Assembly (NCBI RefSeq): GCF_001420005.1
Contig: NZ_LJAK01000002.1
Location: forward strand, 248,001-312,000
Direction: 5' to 3'
DNA from: Loktanella sp. 3ANDIMAR09
Lineage (GTDB): Bacteria; Pseudomonadota; Alphaproteobacteria; Rhodobacterales; Rhodobacteraceae
DNA: 64,000 bases
Shown here piece by piece: positions 26,747-36,431 of this stretch. Under the pieces are notes generated by a model. The model ran no database searches, was not told the origin of the DNA, and saw only the letters and a list, made by a program, of their open reading frames with translations. Position numbers and translations under genes: made by a program. How positions within the stretch are numbered: position 1 is the stretch's first letter; the number at the start of each line of letters is the position of its first letter.

Positions 26747-27220
26747 ATGTCCGATACTCAACAGACCCCGATCACCGTCGCTGACATTCATCTGATTCAG
26801 GCGATCCTGCCGCATCGGTATCCGTTTTTGCTGGTTGACCGCGTGATCGACATCAATGGCACCGAAACTGCGACCGGGATCAAGAATGTCACCATGAACG
26901 AGCCGCATTTTCAGGGGCATTTCCCCGGTGCGCCAATCATGCCCGGTGTGACCATCATCGAGGCGATGGCGCAGACGGCCGGTGTGATGGTGGGCGCGTC
27001 GATGGGTTTGGTGAACGGCGACCTGCTGATCTATTTCATGTCGATCGACAAGGCCAAGTTTCGCCGCAAGGTCATTCCGGGCGACCGGATGCTGATGCAT
27101 GTGACCACGACGCGCGGCAAGCCGGGCGGCAAGGTCTGGAAATTCCACGGCCGTGCCGAAGTCGACGGTGAGCTGGCGGCAGAATGCGAATTCTCGGCCA
27201 TGCTGGACCTCAAGGGGTGA
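26747..27220 (+). CDS. fabZ: 3-hydroxyacyl-ACP dehydratase FabZ
   Basis: 157 residues. Hot-dog fold dehydratase with catalytic His and Glu in [20 protein letters not shown]. Removes water from 3-hydroxyacyl-ACP and competes with LpxA/LpxD for the same substrate. Good GGAG site upstream. It follows skp directly with no lpxD between them. Overlaps the lpxA start (GTGA). Confidence 0.94.
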   Translation: MSDTQQTPITVADIHLIQAILPHRYPFLLVDRVIDINGTETATGIKNVTMNEPHFQGHFPGAPIMPGVTIIEAMAQTAGVMVGASMGLVNGDLLIYFMSIDKAKFRRKVIPGDRMLMHVTTTRGKPGGKVWKFHGRAEVDGELAAECEFSAMLDLKG

Positions 27221-27999
27221 GTGCCGACATTCATCCGACTGCGGTGGTGTCCGATCACGCGGTAATCGGCGCAAATTGCACCATCGGGCCATTCTGCATG
27301 GTCGGGCCCAAGGTCGTCCTTGGCGACGGTGTCTGGCTCAAGAGCCACGTGGTTGTGGATGGTAACACCCATATCGGTGACGATTGCACCGTGTTTTCGT
27401 TTTCCGTGATCGGTGAAATTCCGCAGGATCTGAAATTCGCGGGCGAGGAAACCAGTCTGCGGATCGGTAAACGCAATCGCATCCGCGAAAGTGTGACGAT
27501 CAACACCGGCACGGCCGGTGGCGGGGGTGTGACGCGGATCGGCGACGATTGCCTGCTGATGGCGGGCTGTCATGTGGCCCATGATGCGCAACTGGGCGAC
27601 CGGATCGTGGTGGTCAATTCTGTTGCCATCGCTGGTCACTGTATCATCGAAGACGATGTGATCATCGGTGGGCTGTCGGGGATTCACCAGTTCGTCCGGA
27701 TCGGGCAGGGTGCGATCATCGGTGCGCTGTCGATGGTGACAAACGACGTGTTGCCGCATGGCCTGGTCATGGGCGAACGTGCCGGGCTGGAAGGGTTGAA
27801 CCTGGTCGGGCTCCGCCGTCGTGGCGTGCCGCGCGACGATATCTCTGCGCTGCGCCGGGCGTTCGAAAGTCTGAAGTCCGGTGAAGGCACATTCCATGCG
27901 CGGGTCGAGGCCTTGCAGGACACCGATAGCGCCTATGTGAAACAGCTGGTCGATTTCGTGCTGGGTGATACGGATCGCAGTTTTCTGATCCCGAAATGA
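27217..27999 (+). CDS. lpxA: UDP-N-acetylglucosamine acyltransferase
   Basis: 260 residues from GTG 27217, which overlaps the fabZ stop (GTGA) and gives the family start [10 protein letters not shown] and the normal length. Left-handed beta-helix hexapeptide protein with the catalytic His in [12 protein letters not shown] and the [13 protein letters not shown] block. First step of lipid A synthesis. Confidence 0.94.
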   Translation: MSADIHPTAVVSDHAVIGANCTIGPFCMVGPKVVLGDGVWLKSHVVVDGNTHIGDDCTVFSFSVIGEIPQDLKFAGEETSLRIGKRNRIRESVTINTGTAGGGGVTRIGDDCLLMAGCHVAHDAQLGDRIVVVNSVAIAGHCIIEDDVIIGGLSGIHQFVRIGQGAIIGALSMVTNDVLPHGLVMGERAGLEGLNLVGLRRRGVPRDDISALRRAFESLKSGEGTFHARVEALQDTDSAYVKQLVDFVLGDTDRSFLIPK

Positions 28000-28778
28000 C
28001 GCTGGCGCTGATCGCGGGTGCCGGTGACCTGCCGGTGGCGCTGTTGGGAAGGCTGCCTGCGCGCCCCTTGATCTGCGCCCTTGACGGGGCCGAGCCGCGT
28101 GTGACGGTTGATCTGTGGTTCAGGCTGGAACGGATCGGGGGATTTTTACGGGATCTGCGGGCGCGTGGGATAACGCAGGTCTGTATGGCTGGCGGCATCC
28201 AGCGTCCCGGTATCGCATGGCGGCAACTCGATTGGCCGACAGTGCGGTTGCTGCCGGTGATGCTGCGCGCGCTGTCCAAAGGTGACGATGGCGCATTGCG
28301 GACATTCATCGCCGTTCTTGAAAACCACGGGCTGCGGGTTGTCGCAGCCCATGACATCGTGCCGGGGCTGTTGCCTGTGGCTGATGTTTTGACCGTGACG
28401 CATCCGGGGCCGTCCCATCGGGCCGATGCGCTGGTGGGGGACCGTTGCCTGCATGACATGGGACGGCGCGACAGCGGGCAAGCCTGCATCCTGCGCGATG
28501 GCAGGGTCGTGGACGAGGAGGACCGTCAGGGCACGGACGCCTTGATCGGACGCAATCGGGGCGCGGGCGGTATTCTGTTCAAAGGGCCAAAACCCGGTCA
28601 GGATCGGCGTGTTGATCTGCCGGTCATCGGGCCGGGCACGGCACGGGGCGTGATCGCGGCAGGTCTCGACGGTATCGTGATCGAGGCCGGTGGCGTGATG
28701 GTTTTGGACCGCGACGCGGTTGTCGCCACGCTGGATGCCGCGCAGAAATTTCTCTGGGTGCGCGAGGTGACGCGATGA
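27996..28778 (+). CDS. lpxI: UDP-2,3-diacylglucosamine diphosphatase LpxI (DUF1009)
   Basis: 260 residues. Alphaproteobacterial functional replacement for LpxH, making lipid X. IAGAGDLPV at the start, VCMAGGIQRP, the GRNRGAGGILFKGPKPGQDRR block and VDLPVIGPGTARGV carrying the likely catalytic Asp. ATGA overlap with both lpxA and lpxB. Confidence 0.92.
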   Translation: MTLALIAGAGDLPVALLGRLPARPLICALDGAEPRVTVDLWFRLERIGGFLRDLRARGITQVCMAGGIQRPGIAWRQLDWPTVRLLPVMLRALSKGDDGALRTFIAVLENHGLRVVAAHDIVPGLLPVADVLTVTHPGPSHRADALVGDRCLHDMGRRDSGQACILRDGRVVDEEDRQGTDALIGRNRGAGGILFKGPKPGQDRRVDLPVIGPGTARGVIAAGLDGIVIEAGGVMVLDRDAVVATLDAAQKFLWVREVTR

Positions 28779-29926
28779 GGGTTTTCGTGATCGCAGGAGA
28801 GCCGTCTGGCGACGCGCTGGGTGGGGCCGTGATGGCAGGGCTGCGGCAACTGCGGCCTGACGTCAGCTTTGACGGTGTGGGCGGGCCTTTGATGCAGGCG
28901 CAGGGTCTGGTCAGTCGTTTCCCGATGGACGAGTTGAGCGTGATGGGCCTGGCCGAGGTGCTGCCGAAATATCGCGGGCTCAAACGGCGGATTGCCGAAT
29001 GCGCGCAGGCGGTTCTGGACACGCGACCCGATGTCCTGCTGACGATCGACAGCCCGGACTTCTGTTTGCGCGTCGCCAAGCTGGTCAAGGCAGGCAGCGA
29101 GATCACGACCGTGCATTACGTGGCCCCTTCGGTCTGGGCGTGGCGACCAAAGCGGGCAGATCGTATGGCGCATCATGTCGATCATGTGCTGGCGCTCTTG
29201 CCGTTCGAGCCGCCCTACATGACCGCAGCCGGCATGGGGTGCGATTTCGTCGGCCATCCGGTCGTCGCACAGCCGCAGGCCAGTCAGACCGAGGCCGAGG
29301 CGTTTCGCATGCAGTATCGCAATGGTGCCGGGCCACTGGTGCTGGCCTTGCCCGGATCGCGCAAGGGCGAGGTGACGCGCCTGACCGCGCGTTTCGGTGC
29401 CGCATTGGGACAACTGCATGACAGTCATCCCGATCTGTCGGTGGTCATTCCCTGCGCGGCATCGGTTGTTGGATTGGTGCGGGATCTGACCGCGCATTGG
29501 CCTGTGACGCCGGTTTTGATTGATCCTGCGGATGACCCTGACGGTGCGGTGAAACGTGCGGCGTTTCGTGCGGCTGACGTGGCATTGGCAGCATCCGGCA
29601 CGGTGTCGCTGGAACTGGCGGCTGCCGGAACGCCGATGGTGATTGCCTATGACATGGCGTGGCTGTCGCGGGTCATCATGCAGCGCATGGTGCGGATCGA
29701 CACGGTCACATTGGTCAACCTGGTGTCCGACACGCGTGCGGTGCCCGAATACATTGCCGCGGATTGCACGGCGGACAAGATCAGTGCCGGCCTGCGCGAC
29801 ACGCTGGCCGCACCGGGTGCGCAGCAGATCGCGATGGACCTCACGATGGACCGGCTTGGGCGTGGTGGTGAGGCACCCGGCCTGCGGGCCGCGCGTGCGC
29901 TGATTGCCGTCGCTGAGAACACCTGA
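28775..29926 (+). CDS. lpxB: Lipid A disaccharide synthase
   Basis: 383 residues, GT19 family. FVIAGEPSGDALGG at the start, GGPLMQAQGL, DSPDFCLRVAK, VAPSVWAWRPKR, LALPGSRKGEV and AASGTVSLELA are all conserved. Condenses UDP-2,3-diacylglucosamine with lipid X. Last gene of the operon; a strong terminator follows. Confidence 0.94.
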   Translation: MRVFVIAGEPSGDALGGAVMAGLRQLRPDVSFDGVGGPLMQAQGLVSRFPMDELSVMGLAEVLPKYRGLKRRIAECAQAVLDTRPDVLLTIDSPDFCLRVAKLVKAGSEITTVHYVAPSVWAWRPKRADRMAHHVDHVLALLPFEPPYMTAAGMGCDFVGHPVVAQPQASQTEAEAFRMQYRNGAGPLVLALPGSRKGEVTRLTARFGAALGQLHDSHPDLSVVIPCAASVVGLVRDLTAHWPVTPVLIDPADDPDGAVKRAAFRAADVALAASGTVSLELAAAGTPMVIAYDMAWLSRVIMQRMVRIDTVTLVNLVSDTRAVPEYIAADCTADKISAGLRDTLAAPGAQQIAMDLTMDRLGRGGEAPGLRAARALIAVAENT

Positions 29927-29946
29927 TCCAGACAGCACCCGAAAAT

Positions 29947-29987
29947 GCAAATGGCCCCGCCTGTGACAGGCGGGGCCATTTGTTGTT
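29947..29987. terminator. Bidirectional terminator, lpxB/FadL-type porin
   Basis: AAATGGCCCCGCCTG pairs perfectly with its complement across TGA, with A-rich and T-rich flanks, between convergent genes. Confidence 0.85.
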
Positions 29988-30002
29988 CGGACGCTTGTGC
30001 GA

Positions 30003-31487
30003 TCAGAAACGATAGCCGACCGACAGACCAACAGCGATGGCCTTGTTATCGCTGAAGTTGGTGGCCAGCGTCTCGTCCGCGCTGTCGAGGCCGTCACCAA
30101 AGGTCACGTATTCGATGCCGCCCGTGATCTTGAAGGCGTCATTGGTGTAGGTGCCACCGATGCCGAACGCGGTGGAACCGTCCGTGGGCGCAAGGCGCGA
30201 CAGCACGTCATCGTTGCCTTTTTCATAGGTCACGCGGGCAAATGCCGAGAACTGGTCGTTGATCCGACGGCCGACACCCAGACGGTAGGTGGTCACGTCG
30301 TCGTCGATACCCGTCACGCGGTCGCCGGTGATGGCCTGATAGCCTGCGGGGCGGACCTCCCAATCGGACCATTTTGCGTGGCGGATCGAACCGAACACCA
30401 GCGTGTCAGCTGCAACACCGGACTGGAAATCCAGCGTGAACACATCCGGCATTTCGATGTCGGTTGTGCTGGTCAGCTGTGCGGCGGGCAGCGCATCCAC
30501 GTTTTCGGTGGTGACGAAGGAATGCGTATAGCCTGCCTCGTAGGTCAGTGCGACGCGCAGCGCGATTTCGGGACGCTCGTATGCGACACCGACAAGGTAG
30601 CTGGTGGCGCGGTCTTTTTCGGTGGTGGCCGTATAGGAGTACGGACCATCGATGGGATCACCGCCAAAGCCGGCAGCAAAACCTGCAAGGGCCTGATCAC
30701 CCAGCGCCGTCGCTGCTGCACCTTGGGCTTGTGCATCGGCACCCAGTGCCTGCGCCTGCGCGCCCAATGCCTGAGCCTGCCCACCAAGGGCCTGAGCCTG
30801 TGCGATCAATGGCGTCGGATCCTGCTGGGCCGCAATGGCCGCGGGGATCTGGTTGTTCTGAATGTCCAGTGCCTGAGCACCCAAAGCTTGTGCCTGAGCA
30901 CCCAGCGCCTGCGCCTGTGCACCCTGTGCCTGGGCTGCTGCACCCTGTGCCTGTGCGGCAGTGGCCTGCGCTGCGGACTGGGGCACGACCGTGTTCAGTG
31001 CGACCAGTTTGTTGGGGATCACGATGTTGGCCTGGCTCTCGATGCTGCGCAGACCACCGTAGACGCTGATGTTCGGCGTTGCCTGATATTTCAGAACCAG
31101 CGCGATTTGCGACGAATCCCATTCTGCGGCCAGACCGGTGTAGTCACCGTCGGGGTAGAATGCGTTGGCACCAAAGGGCTGGTTCAGGAACAGGCCCAGG
31201 TCCAGTTTTTCGTTCAGCGCGTATTTCAGGGACAGCGATGCGGTGGAATAGTCCTCGGCCATGCCACCGGTGCTGCCACCGTTGAAAACGCTGGGTCCGC
31301 CTTCAAAGATCGGCGCGGTTGTCGGGTAGTCGCCCGATACGTCCGGGCGCACGGTCGCAAAACCCAATTCAACGTAGTTTCCATCTTCGAACAGGACTGC
31401 GTAATTGTTGAGCGTACGGTCGATACCGCCGGCAGATGCGGCGGTCGTCAGCATCAGTGCTGCGGCCGTCGATAGTGAAAGTTTCAT
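30003..31487 (-). CDS. FadL/OmpP1-type outer membrane transport protein with Ala/Gln repeat insert
   Basis: 494 residues. Signal peptide MKLSLSTAAALMLTTAASA, then a FadL-like N-terminus (NNYAVLFEDGNYVELGFATV) and alternating beta-strand pattern to a C-terminal Phe (VGLSVGYRF). Residues about 171-275 are an unusual low-complexity stretch with AQALGAQ-type units, interrupted by DIQNNQIPAAIAAQQDPTPL; the segment is absent from E. coli FadL. Known family members take up long-chain fatty acids or aromatic hydrocarbons; substrate unknown here. It stands alone, with its own promoter region holding two palindromes. Confidence 0.85.
   Translation of the reverse strand: MKLSLSTAAALMLTTAASAGGIDRTLNNYAVLFEDGNYVELGFATVRPDVSGDYPTTAPIFEGGPSVFNGGSTGGMAEDYSTASLSLKYALNEKLDLGLFLNQPFGANAFYPDGDYTGLAAEWDSSQIALVLKYQATPNISVYGGLRSIESQANIVIPNKLVALNTVVPQSAAQATAAQAQGAAAQAQGAQAQALGAQAQALGAQALDIQNNQIPAAIAAQQDPTPLIAQAQALGGQAQALGAQAQALGADAQAQGAAATALGDQALAGFAAGFGGDPIDGPYSYTATTEKDRATSYLVGVAYERPEIALRVALTYEAGYTHSFVTTENVDALPAAQLTSTTDIEMPDVFTLDFQSGVAADTLVFGSIRHAKWSDWEVRPAGYQAITGDRVTGIDDDVTTYRLGVGRRINDQFSAFARVTYEKGNDDVLSRLAPTDGSTAFGIGGTYTNDAFKITGGIEYVTFGDGLDSADETLATNFSDNKAIAVGLSVGYRF
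30663..30977 (-). repeat. Ala/Gln/Gly coding repeat inside the FadL-type gene
   Basis: Imperfect 21-base units coding AQALGAQ variants, in two blocks separated by about 25 non-repetitive residues. Confidence 0.75.
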
Positions 31488-31548
31488 GTCTCCATCCCAT
31501 CCATGAAATTAGTTGCATTCGTTCATGTCTGGGAAGCGTTTACGATTC

Positions 31549-31598
31549 GGTCAATGTTTGACCTTACGTTACACAGACGTCACATTTGTCCATGTGAC
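31549..31598. promoter_or_regulatory. Two palindromes upstream of the FadL-type gene
   Basis: GGTCAA-TGT-TTGACC at 31549-31563 and GTCACAT-N6-ATGTGAC at 31579-31598 lie 62-111 bases upstream of the ATG. Both have operator-like symmetry; the regulator is unknown. The second also sits next to the DMT transporter stop and could be a weak terminator. Confidence 0.45.
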
Positions 31599-31619
31599 TT
31601 GATTGACGCGGGGGACGGT

Positions 31620-32477
31620 TCAGGCGGCTGCCTTGCGGCGCAGGTTGATGTAATTGCCCGCGATGATGAACGCTGCACCCAGGAATAACCACGGGTCTAG
31701 GGGTTCTGCATAAACCAGTGCACCGATGATCGCGATGGTCGGCAACCGGGCGAAATCCATCGGCATGACGATCGTTGCGGTCGCCAGCGACAAGGCGTTC
31801 GTGAGGCAAAAATGCGCAAGCAGGCCCGCGCATCCGATCACGACCAGCCATGGCAGGGTCGCGGCATTGGGCATGGCGATGTCCATGTCCCAACCGGCGC
31901 AGATGATGCCAAAGACGGCCTGCATGACGGTCAGGTAAAACAGGATGCAGGTTATACTGTGCCGCCGGGTCAGCCGCCGGGTAAAGATCGCGGTCAGGGC
32001 GAAAAATATTGCACAGGCCGCGGCGGCTGCCAGACCGGGTGTCAGCGGGATCGTGCCCGGACGGGTGACGATCAGAATGCCCAGGAATCCCATGATGGCC
32101 GCGATGACGCCCGCCTGCGTGATGCGTTCGCCCAGCAAGAGCGGTGACAACAACAGCACCCAGATCGGGGTCGTGAATTCCAATGCAAAGACCTGTGCCA
32201 GCGGGATGCTGGCGACGGCAAAGAACCACAGGTTCTGGCCGGTGAAATGCGCAAGGTTGCGCATCCCGTGCAGGTGCAGATCACGCCTGTCGATCTGGTT
32301 CAACGTGCCTGCGAAACCTGCAACCGTGACCACGATGATGATACCCAGCAGGCTGCGAAACAGCATGATTTCAAAGGTATCGAGGGCAAAGCTGATCTGG
32401 CGGCCTGCAACGGCCATGGATGTAAAAGACCCGATGGCACCGATCATCCACAAACCAGCGCGCAGGGTCGGGTTCAT
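31620..32477 (-). CDS. DMT-superfamily (EamA) drug/metabolite transporter
   Basis: 285 residues from ATG 32477, which overlaps the upstream stop (ATGA). Ten hydrophobic spans arranged as two EamA repeats (about 5-135 and 145-280), with the first repeat ending LLGERITQAGVIAAIMGFLGI and the second YAEPLDPWLFLGAAFIIAG. Substrate not predictable. Last gene of guaA-monooxygenase-transporter. Confidence 0.8.
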   Translation of the reverse strand: MNPTLRAGLWMIGAIGSFTSMAVAGRQISFALDTFEIMLFRSLLGIIIVVTVAGFAGTLNQIDRRDLHLHGMRNLAHFTGQNLWFFAVASIPLAQVFALEFTTPIWVLLLSPLLLGERITQAGVIAAIMGFLGILIVTRPGTIPLTPGLAAAAACAIFFALTAIFTRRLTRRHSITCILFYLTVMQAVFGIICAGWDMDIAMPNAATLPWLVVIGCAGLLAHFCLTNALSLATATIVMPMDFARLPTIAIIGALVYAEPLDPWLFLGAAFIIAGNYINLRRKAAA

Positions 32478-32740
32478 CCCTTGGTCACCGTGTAATTGCG
32501 TGGCAGACCGGCCGTCACCTCTGCCCATTCGCTCGCGCCAGCGCGTTGCTGATGGGTGTCGAATGCGGCCTGATCCGCAAAGGTTTCAGACACCGTGAAA
32601 ACGCCCGGAGTGGTTTCGGCCACGTCGAATGTGATGCAGCCGGTTTCCTGACGGGTCAGCGCGATATGCGCAGGCAAGGCCGCCCGGACCGCATCACGGC
32701 GGTCAGGCGGGCAGGTCATTGCCCCCGTCAGGTGGATCAT
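32474..32740 (-). CDS. Small antibiotic-biosynthesis-monooxygenase-like (YgiN-type) protein
   Basis: 88 residues from ATG 32740, which overlaps the guaA stop (ATGA); a GTG 6 bases upstream is less likely. Ferredoxin-like ABM fold with [15 protein letters not shown] and [16 protein letters not shown]. Family members act on quinols or haem without cofactors; the substrate is unknown. Translational coupling on both sides. Confidence 0.75.
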   Translation of the reverse strand: MIHLTGAMTCPPDRRDAVRAALPAHIALTRQETGCITFDVAETTPGVFTVSETFADQAAFDTHQQRAGASEWAEVTAGLPRNYTVTKG

Positions 32741-34311
32741 TCCCACTCGATCGTGCCCGGAGGTTTGCTGGTGATGTCATAGGTAACGCGGTTGATGCCC
32801 GGCACCTCGTTGATGATACGCGTCGCGGTTTCGCCCAGGAAATCGTGGGTAAACGGGTAGTAATCCGCGGTCATGCCGTCGACCGATGTCACCGCGCGCA
32901 GGGCGCAGGCAAAGTCATAGGTGCGTCCGTCGCCCATCACGCCGACGGTGCGCACCGGCAGGATCGCGACAAAAGCCTGCCAGATTTCGTCATAGAGGCC
33001 GTGCTTGCGGATCTGGTCGATATAGACCGCATCTGCCTTGCGCAGGATTTCCAGCTTTTCACGGGTGATTTCACCGGGGCAGCGAATCGCAAGGCCGGGG
33101 CCGGGAAAGGGGTGGCGTCCGATGAACGACGGCGGCAGACCCAGTTCGACGCCCAGTGCGCGGACCTCGTCCTTGAACAGCTCGCGCAGGGGTTCGACCA
33201 GTTTCAGACCCATCTTTTCGGGCAGGCCACCGACGTTGTGGTGGCTCTTGATGGTGACAGACGGGCCGCCGGAAAAGCTGACCGATTCGATCACGTCGGG
33301 ATACAGCGTGCCCTGGGCCAGGAATTCCGCGCCCTGAATGCCGTCGGCGTATTTCTGAAACACGTCGATGAACAACCCGCCGATGATCTTGCGCTTGGTC
33401 TCGGGGTCGCTGACGCCATCGAGTTTGCCCAGGAACAGATCTGATTCGTCGGCATGGATCAGGTTGAGGTTGTAGTTGTCACGGAACATCGTGACGACCT
33501 GTTCGGCCTCGCCCTGACGCAGCAGCCCGTGGTCGACAAAGACGCAGGTCAGTTGGTCGCCGATCGCCTCGTGGATCAGGATCGCGGTGACAGAGCTGTC
33601 GACGCCGCCGGACAATGCGCAGATGACCTGTTTGTCGCCCACCTGTTCGCGGATCGCCGCAATGGCCTGTTCGCGGTAGGCTTCCATCGTCCAGTCGCCG
33701 CTGAACCCGGCCAGCCGCACAAAGTTCTCGTACAGCTTTGCGCCGTTGGGGGTGTGGTGCACCTCCGGGTGGAATTGCACGGCATAGAAATGGCGTGCGG
33801 CATCGGCGGTGATGGCGAAGGGTGCATTGGGGGAGGTGCCGTAGACCTCGAACCCCGGTGCGATCTTGGCGACATGGTCGCCGTGGCTCATCCAGACCTG
33901 TTCACGATCTTCGGTGAACCAGCCATCCAGCAGGTCAAGACGACCCGTGGGCGTCACGAATGCGCGGCCGAATTCGGCAGTGCCACCACCGCCCGAAATC
34001 TTGCCACCCTCAACGTGGCCGCCCAGATCCTGCATCATGACCTGCTGGCCATAGCAGATGCCCAGAATTGGCACGCCAAGGTCGTAGATTGACTTGGGCG
34101 GTCGGGGTGATCCCGGCCGGGTCACGCTGTCCGGTCCGCCGGAAAAAATCACGGCGCGGGGGGCAAAATCAGCCAGAAAAGCGTCCGTGACGTTCTGGTA
34201 GGGGTGAATTTCGCAGTAGACGTTCAACTCGCGCAGCCGGCGGGCGATCAGCTGGGTGACCTGGCTGCCAAAGTCGACGATCAACAGGCGTTCATGTTCA
34301 ATCATATCCAT
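32737..34311 (-). CDS. guaA: GMP synthase (glutamine-hydrolysing)
   Basis: 524 residues. Amidates XMP to GMP. Class I amidotransferase domain with catalytic Cys in ILGICYGQQ and His/Glu in FHPEV; ATP pyrophosphatase domain with SGGVDSSV; C-terminal dimerisation domain ending [21 protein letters not shown] 34305 two codons later is an alternative start. Divergent from the MttB-like gene. Confidence 0.95.
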   Translation of the reverse strand: MDMIEHERLLIVDFGSQVTQLIARRLRELNVYCEIHPYQNVTDAFLADFAPRAVIFSGGPDSVTRPGSPRPPKSIYDLGVPILGICYGQQVMMQDLGGHVEGGKISGGGGTAEFGRAFVTPTGRLDLLDGWFTEDREQVWMSHGDHVAKIAPGFEVYGTSPNAPFAITADAARHFYAVQFHPEVHHTPNGAKLYENFVRLAGFSGDWTMEAYREQAIAAIREQVGDKQVICALSGGVDSSVTAILIHEAIGDQLTCVFVDHGLLRQGEAEQVVTMFRDNYNLNLIHADESDLFLGKLDGVSDPETKRKIIGGLFIDVFQKYADGIQGAEFLAQGTLYPDVIESVSFSGGPSVTIKSHHNVGGLPEKMGLKLVEPLRELFKDEVRALGVELGLPPSFIGRHPFPGPGLAIRCPGEITREKLEILRKADAVYIDQIRKHGLYDEIWQAFVAILPVRTVGVMGDGRTYDFACALRAVTSVDGMTADYYPFTHDFLGETATRIINEVPGINRVTYDITSKPPGTIEWE

Positions 34312-34438
34312 GGGGTCTGATTATGCTGTCACAGGCGGCGCTGCAATGTCGCTTTCGTGCGCGGCATGGCGTTTGTCACCCCGCCCGACATGATTTGCCG
34401 GCGTATGAAGGGCCAACGCAAGCTTGATGAGGCCCGAC

Positions 34439-35986
34439 ATGACAGAAACAATTTCCCCCAGCCGCAGGGCCCGTGGTGGCGGTGGGGCCGCCCGGCGTGC
34501 GGAACGCACTGCCTTCAGCGTCGAAACCGCAAGGTATATCGAACGCAACATCCCCAACTACGAGGTTCTGACCGAAGAGGCGTTGGAGGTCATCGAGCGT
34601 AACGCCGAAACGGTTCTGGCCGAGATCGGTGTGAATTTCGTCGATAACCCGGCGGCGCTGGAGCGTTGGCGCGCTGCGGGTGCGCAGATCGAGGGTGAAC
34701 GCGTGCGGATTCCCCGCGGTCTGGCACGCAAGCTGTGCAGCACGGCCCCGTCGGAATACACCCAGCATGCCCGCAACCCTGAACGGTCCGTCGTCGTCGG
34801 CGGCAAGAATCTGGTGCTGGCCCCGGTTTACGGCCCGCCATTTGTGCGCGACGCAGAGGGTGGCCGCCGATATGCGACGCTGGATGATTTCGAGAAATTC
34901 GTAAAGCTGGGCTATATGTCGAAATGGTTGCACCATTCCGGCGGAACGGTCTGCGAACCCACCGACATTCCGGTCAACAAGCGGCATCTGGATATGCTGC
35001 TGGCGCATATGATTCTGTCGGACAAGCCGTTCATGGGGTCGGTGACAGAACCCAGCCGCGCACAGGATTCCATCGACATGTGCAACATCCTGTTCGGCGC
35101 GGACTTCGTGCAGAACAACACGGTGATGACGTCACTGATCAATATCAACAGCCCGCTGACATTCGATTCGGTGATGATGGGCGCGCTGGAGGTTTTTGCC
35201 GCCAACAATCAGGCCAGCATCATCAGTCCGTTCATCGTGGGCGGTGCGATGGCACCGACCTCGGTGGCGGGGACGCTGACGCAGGTATTGGCAGAGGCGC
35301 TGGCCGGCATTGCCTATTCCCAGCTTGTCCGGCCCGGATCGCCGGTGGTGATGGGGGCCTTTGTGACCTCGATCGACATGAACTCGGGCGCACCGACCTT
35401 TGGCACGCCAGAGGCCAGCCATATCACCTACGGTGTGGGTCAGCTCGCGCGGCGTCTGAATCTGCCATACCGGTCGGCGGGATCGTTCTGCGGGTCGAAA
35501 CTGCCCGATGCACAGGCCGCCTATGAATCGGCGAACAGCCTGAACATGGGCCTGCTGTCCGGCGTGAATTTCATGTTGCACGCCTGTGGTTGGCTGGAAG
35601 GCGGTCTGGTTGCCAGTTTTGAGAAATTCGTGATGGATGCCGACCAGTTGGGGGCATTGCACCATTTCGCAAAGGGCGTGGACATGTCCGAAAACGGGCA
35701 GGCCATGGATGCCATCGCCGAGGTCGGACCGGGTGGCCATTTTCTGGGCTGCGCGCATACGCAACAGAATTTCAAATCCGCGTTCTGGCGGTCAGAACTG
35801 CTGGACTACAAGCCATTCGAGACCTGGGACGAGGAGGGCGCGCGCGACACGCAGGCCCTGGCCAGTGCGCGGGTCAAACGTCTGCTGGACACATACCGGC
35901 AGCCGCCCCTCGATCCCGAGATCGAGGCACGGCTGCGTGCCTATGTCGCCGACAAGAAGGCGTCGATGCCCGACAGCTTTATGTAG
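34439..35986 (+). CDS. MttB-superfamily (trimethylamine methyltransferase-like) protein, non-pyrrolysine
   Basis: 515 residues from ATG 34439, with GAGG 6 bases upstream. TIM-barrel MTTB family: NYEVLTEEALEVIERNAETVL, GGTVCEPTDIPV, AGIAYSQLVRPGSPVVMGAF, GPGGHFLGCAHTQ and YKPFETWDEEGARD. It has an uninterrupted frame, so it belongs to the members without pyrrolysine. Relatives include glycine betaine and proline betaine corrinoid methyltransferases, but no corrinoid protein or reductive activase gene is near, so substrate and methyl acceptor are open. Its tail overlaps the convergent DUF6477 gene by 8 bases. Confidence 0.82.
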   Translation: MTETISPSRRARGGGGAARRAERTAFSVETARYIERNIPNYEVLTEEALEVIERNAETVLAEIGVNFVDNPAALERWRAAGAQIEGERVRIPRGLARKLCSTAPSEYTQHARNPERSVVVGGKNLVLAPVYGPPFVRDAEGGRRYATLDDFEKFVKLGYMSKWLHHSGGTVCEPTDIPVNKRHLDMLLAHMILSDKPFMGSVTEPSRAQDSIDMCNILFGADFVQNNTVMTSLININSPLTFDSVMMGALEVFAANNQASIISPFIVGGAMAPTSVAGTLTQVLAEALAGIAYSQLVRPGSPVVMGAFVTSIDMNSGAPTFGTPEASHITYGVGQLARRLNLPYRSAGSFCGSKLPDAQAAYESANSLNMGLLSGVNFMLHACGWLEGGLVASFEKFVMDADQLGALHHFAKGVDMSENGQAMDAIAEVGPGGHFLGCAHTQQNFKSAFWRSELLDYKPFETWDEEGARDTQALASARVKRLLDTYRQPPLDPEIEARLRAYVADKKASMPDSFM

Positions 35987-36287
35987 GGGGTGGCACCGGG
36001 CTGGGGCGCGTTGCTGCAAGGTCGCGCGCCTCTGACATGATGGCACATAACGCGGTGATGTGATCGCCGATCCGGTAATCGTAGGATTGCGCGCGGCGGG
36101 CAGCATCCATTTCGGCCTCTCGTTCCATCAGGATCATCAACGTCGGACCGGGCGTCGCCGGCACCCGCCCGTCGAGCAAACGCGACAGGTCGCGACCCCG
36201 TTGATAATCGGTCAGCGCAAAGCGTGCAGCGCGCACCAAAAGCTGTGGTCGATTGAGCCTGCGTATCTGTGTGTGAAGATCGAGCAT
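35979..36287 (-). CDS. DUF6477 family protein
   Basis: 102 residues from ATG 36287, chosen for AAGGA at 8 bases before it. Helical, Arg-rich, no signal or membrane span; blocks RRLNRPQLLVRAARFALTDY and YRIGDHITALCAIMSEARD match my memory of the Rhodobacteraceae DUF6477 family. Function unknown. Divergent from the GafA-like gene, with which it shares the intergenic CtrA-type box. In Rhodobacter capsulatus a small gene beside gafA has been linked to gene transfer agent production; equivalence is inferred. Confidence 0.65.
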   Translation of the reverse strand: MLDLHTQIRRLNRPQLLVRAARFALTDYQRGRDLSRLLDGRVPATPGPTLMILMEREAEMDAARRAQSYDYRIGDHITALCAIMSEARDLAATRPSPVPPPT

Positions 36288-36431
36288 CGTGTCATCCTTT
36301 GCATTTTCGTCTCGCAATGGATGTCAGTTTTTCACAATCTTGGGCGGTGTTGCGCCGCAGCCGATTTCATCGCGCGATCCCTCAGGTGAAAATAAATCCT
36401 TTCAGAGCAGAAAGTTACGAGTGTGTTAATA

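Noticed and set aside
30663-30977. Sequencing or assembly artefact in the FadL-type gene
   Set aside because: The frame is intact, the repeats are imperfect, and non-repetitive residues interrupt the block, so it looks like a genuine coding repeat.
31579-31598. CRP/FNR-type binding site
   Set aside because: The half-sites are in the opposite order (TCACA outside, TGTGA inside) to the TGTGA-N6-TCACA consensus.
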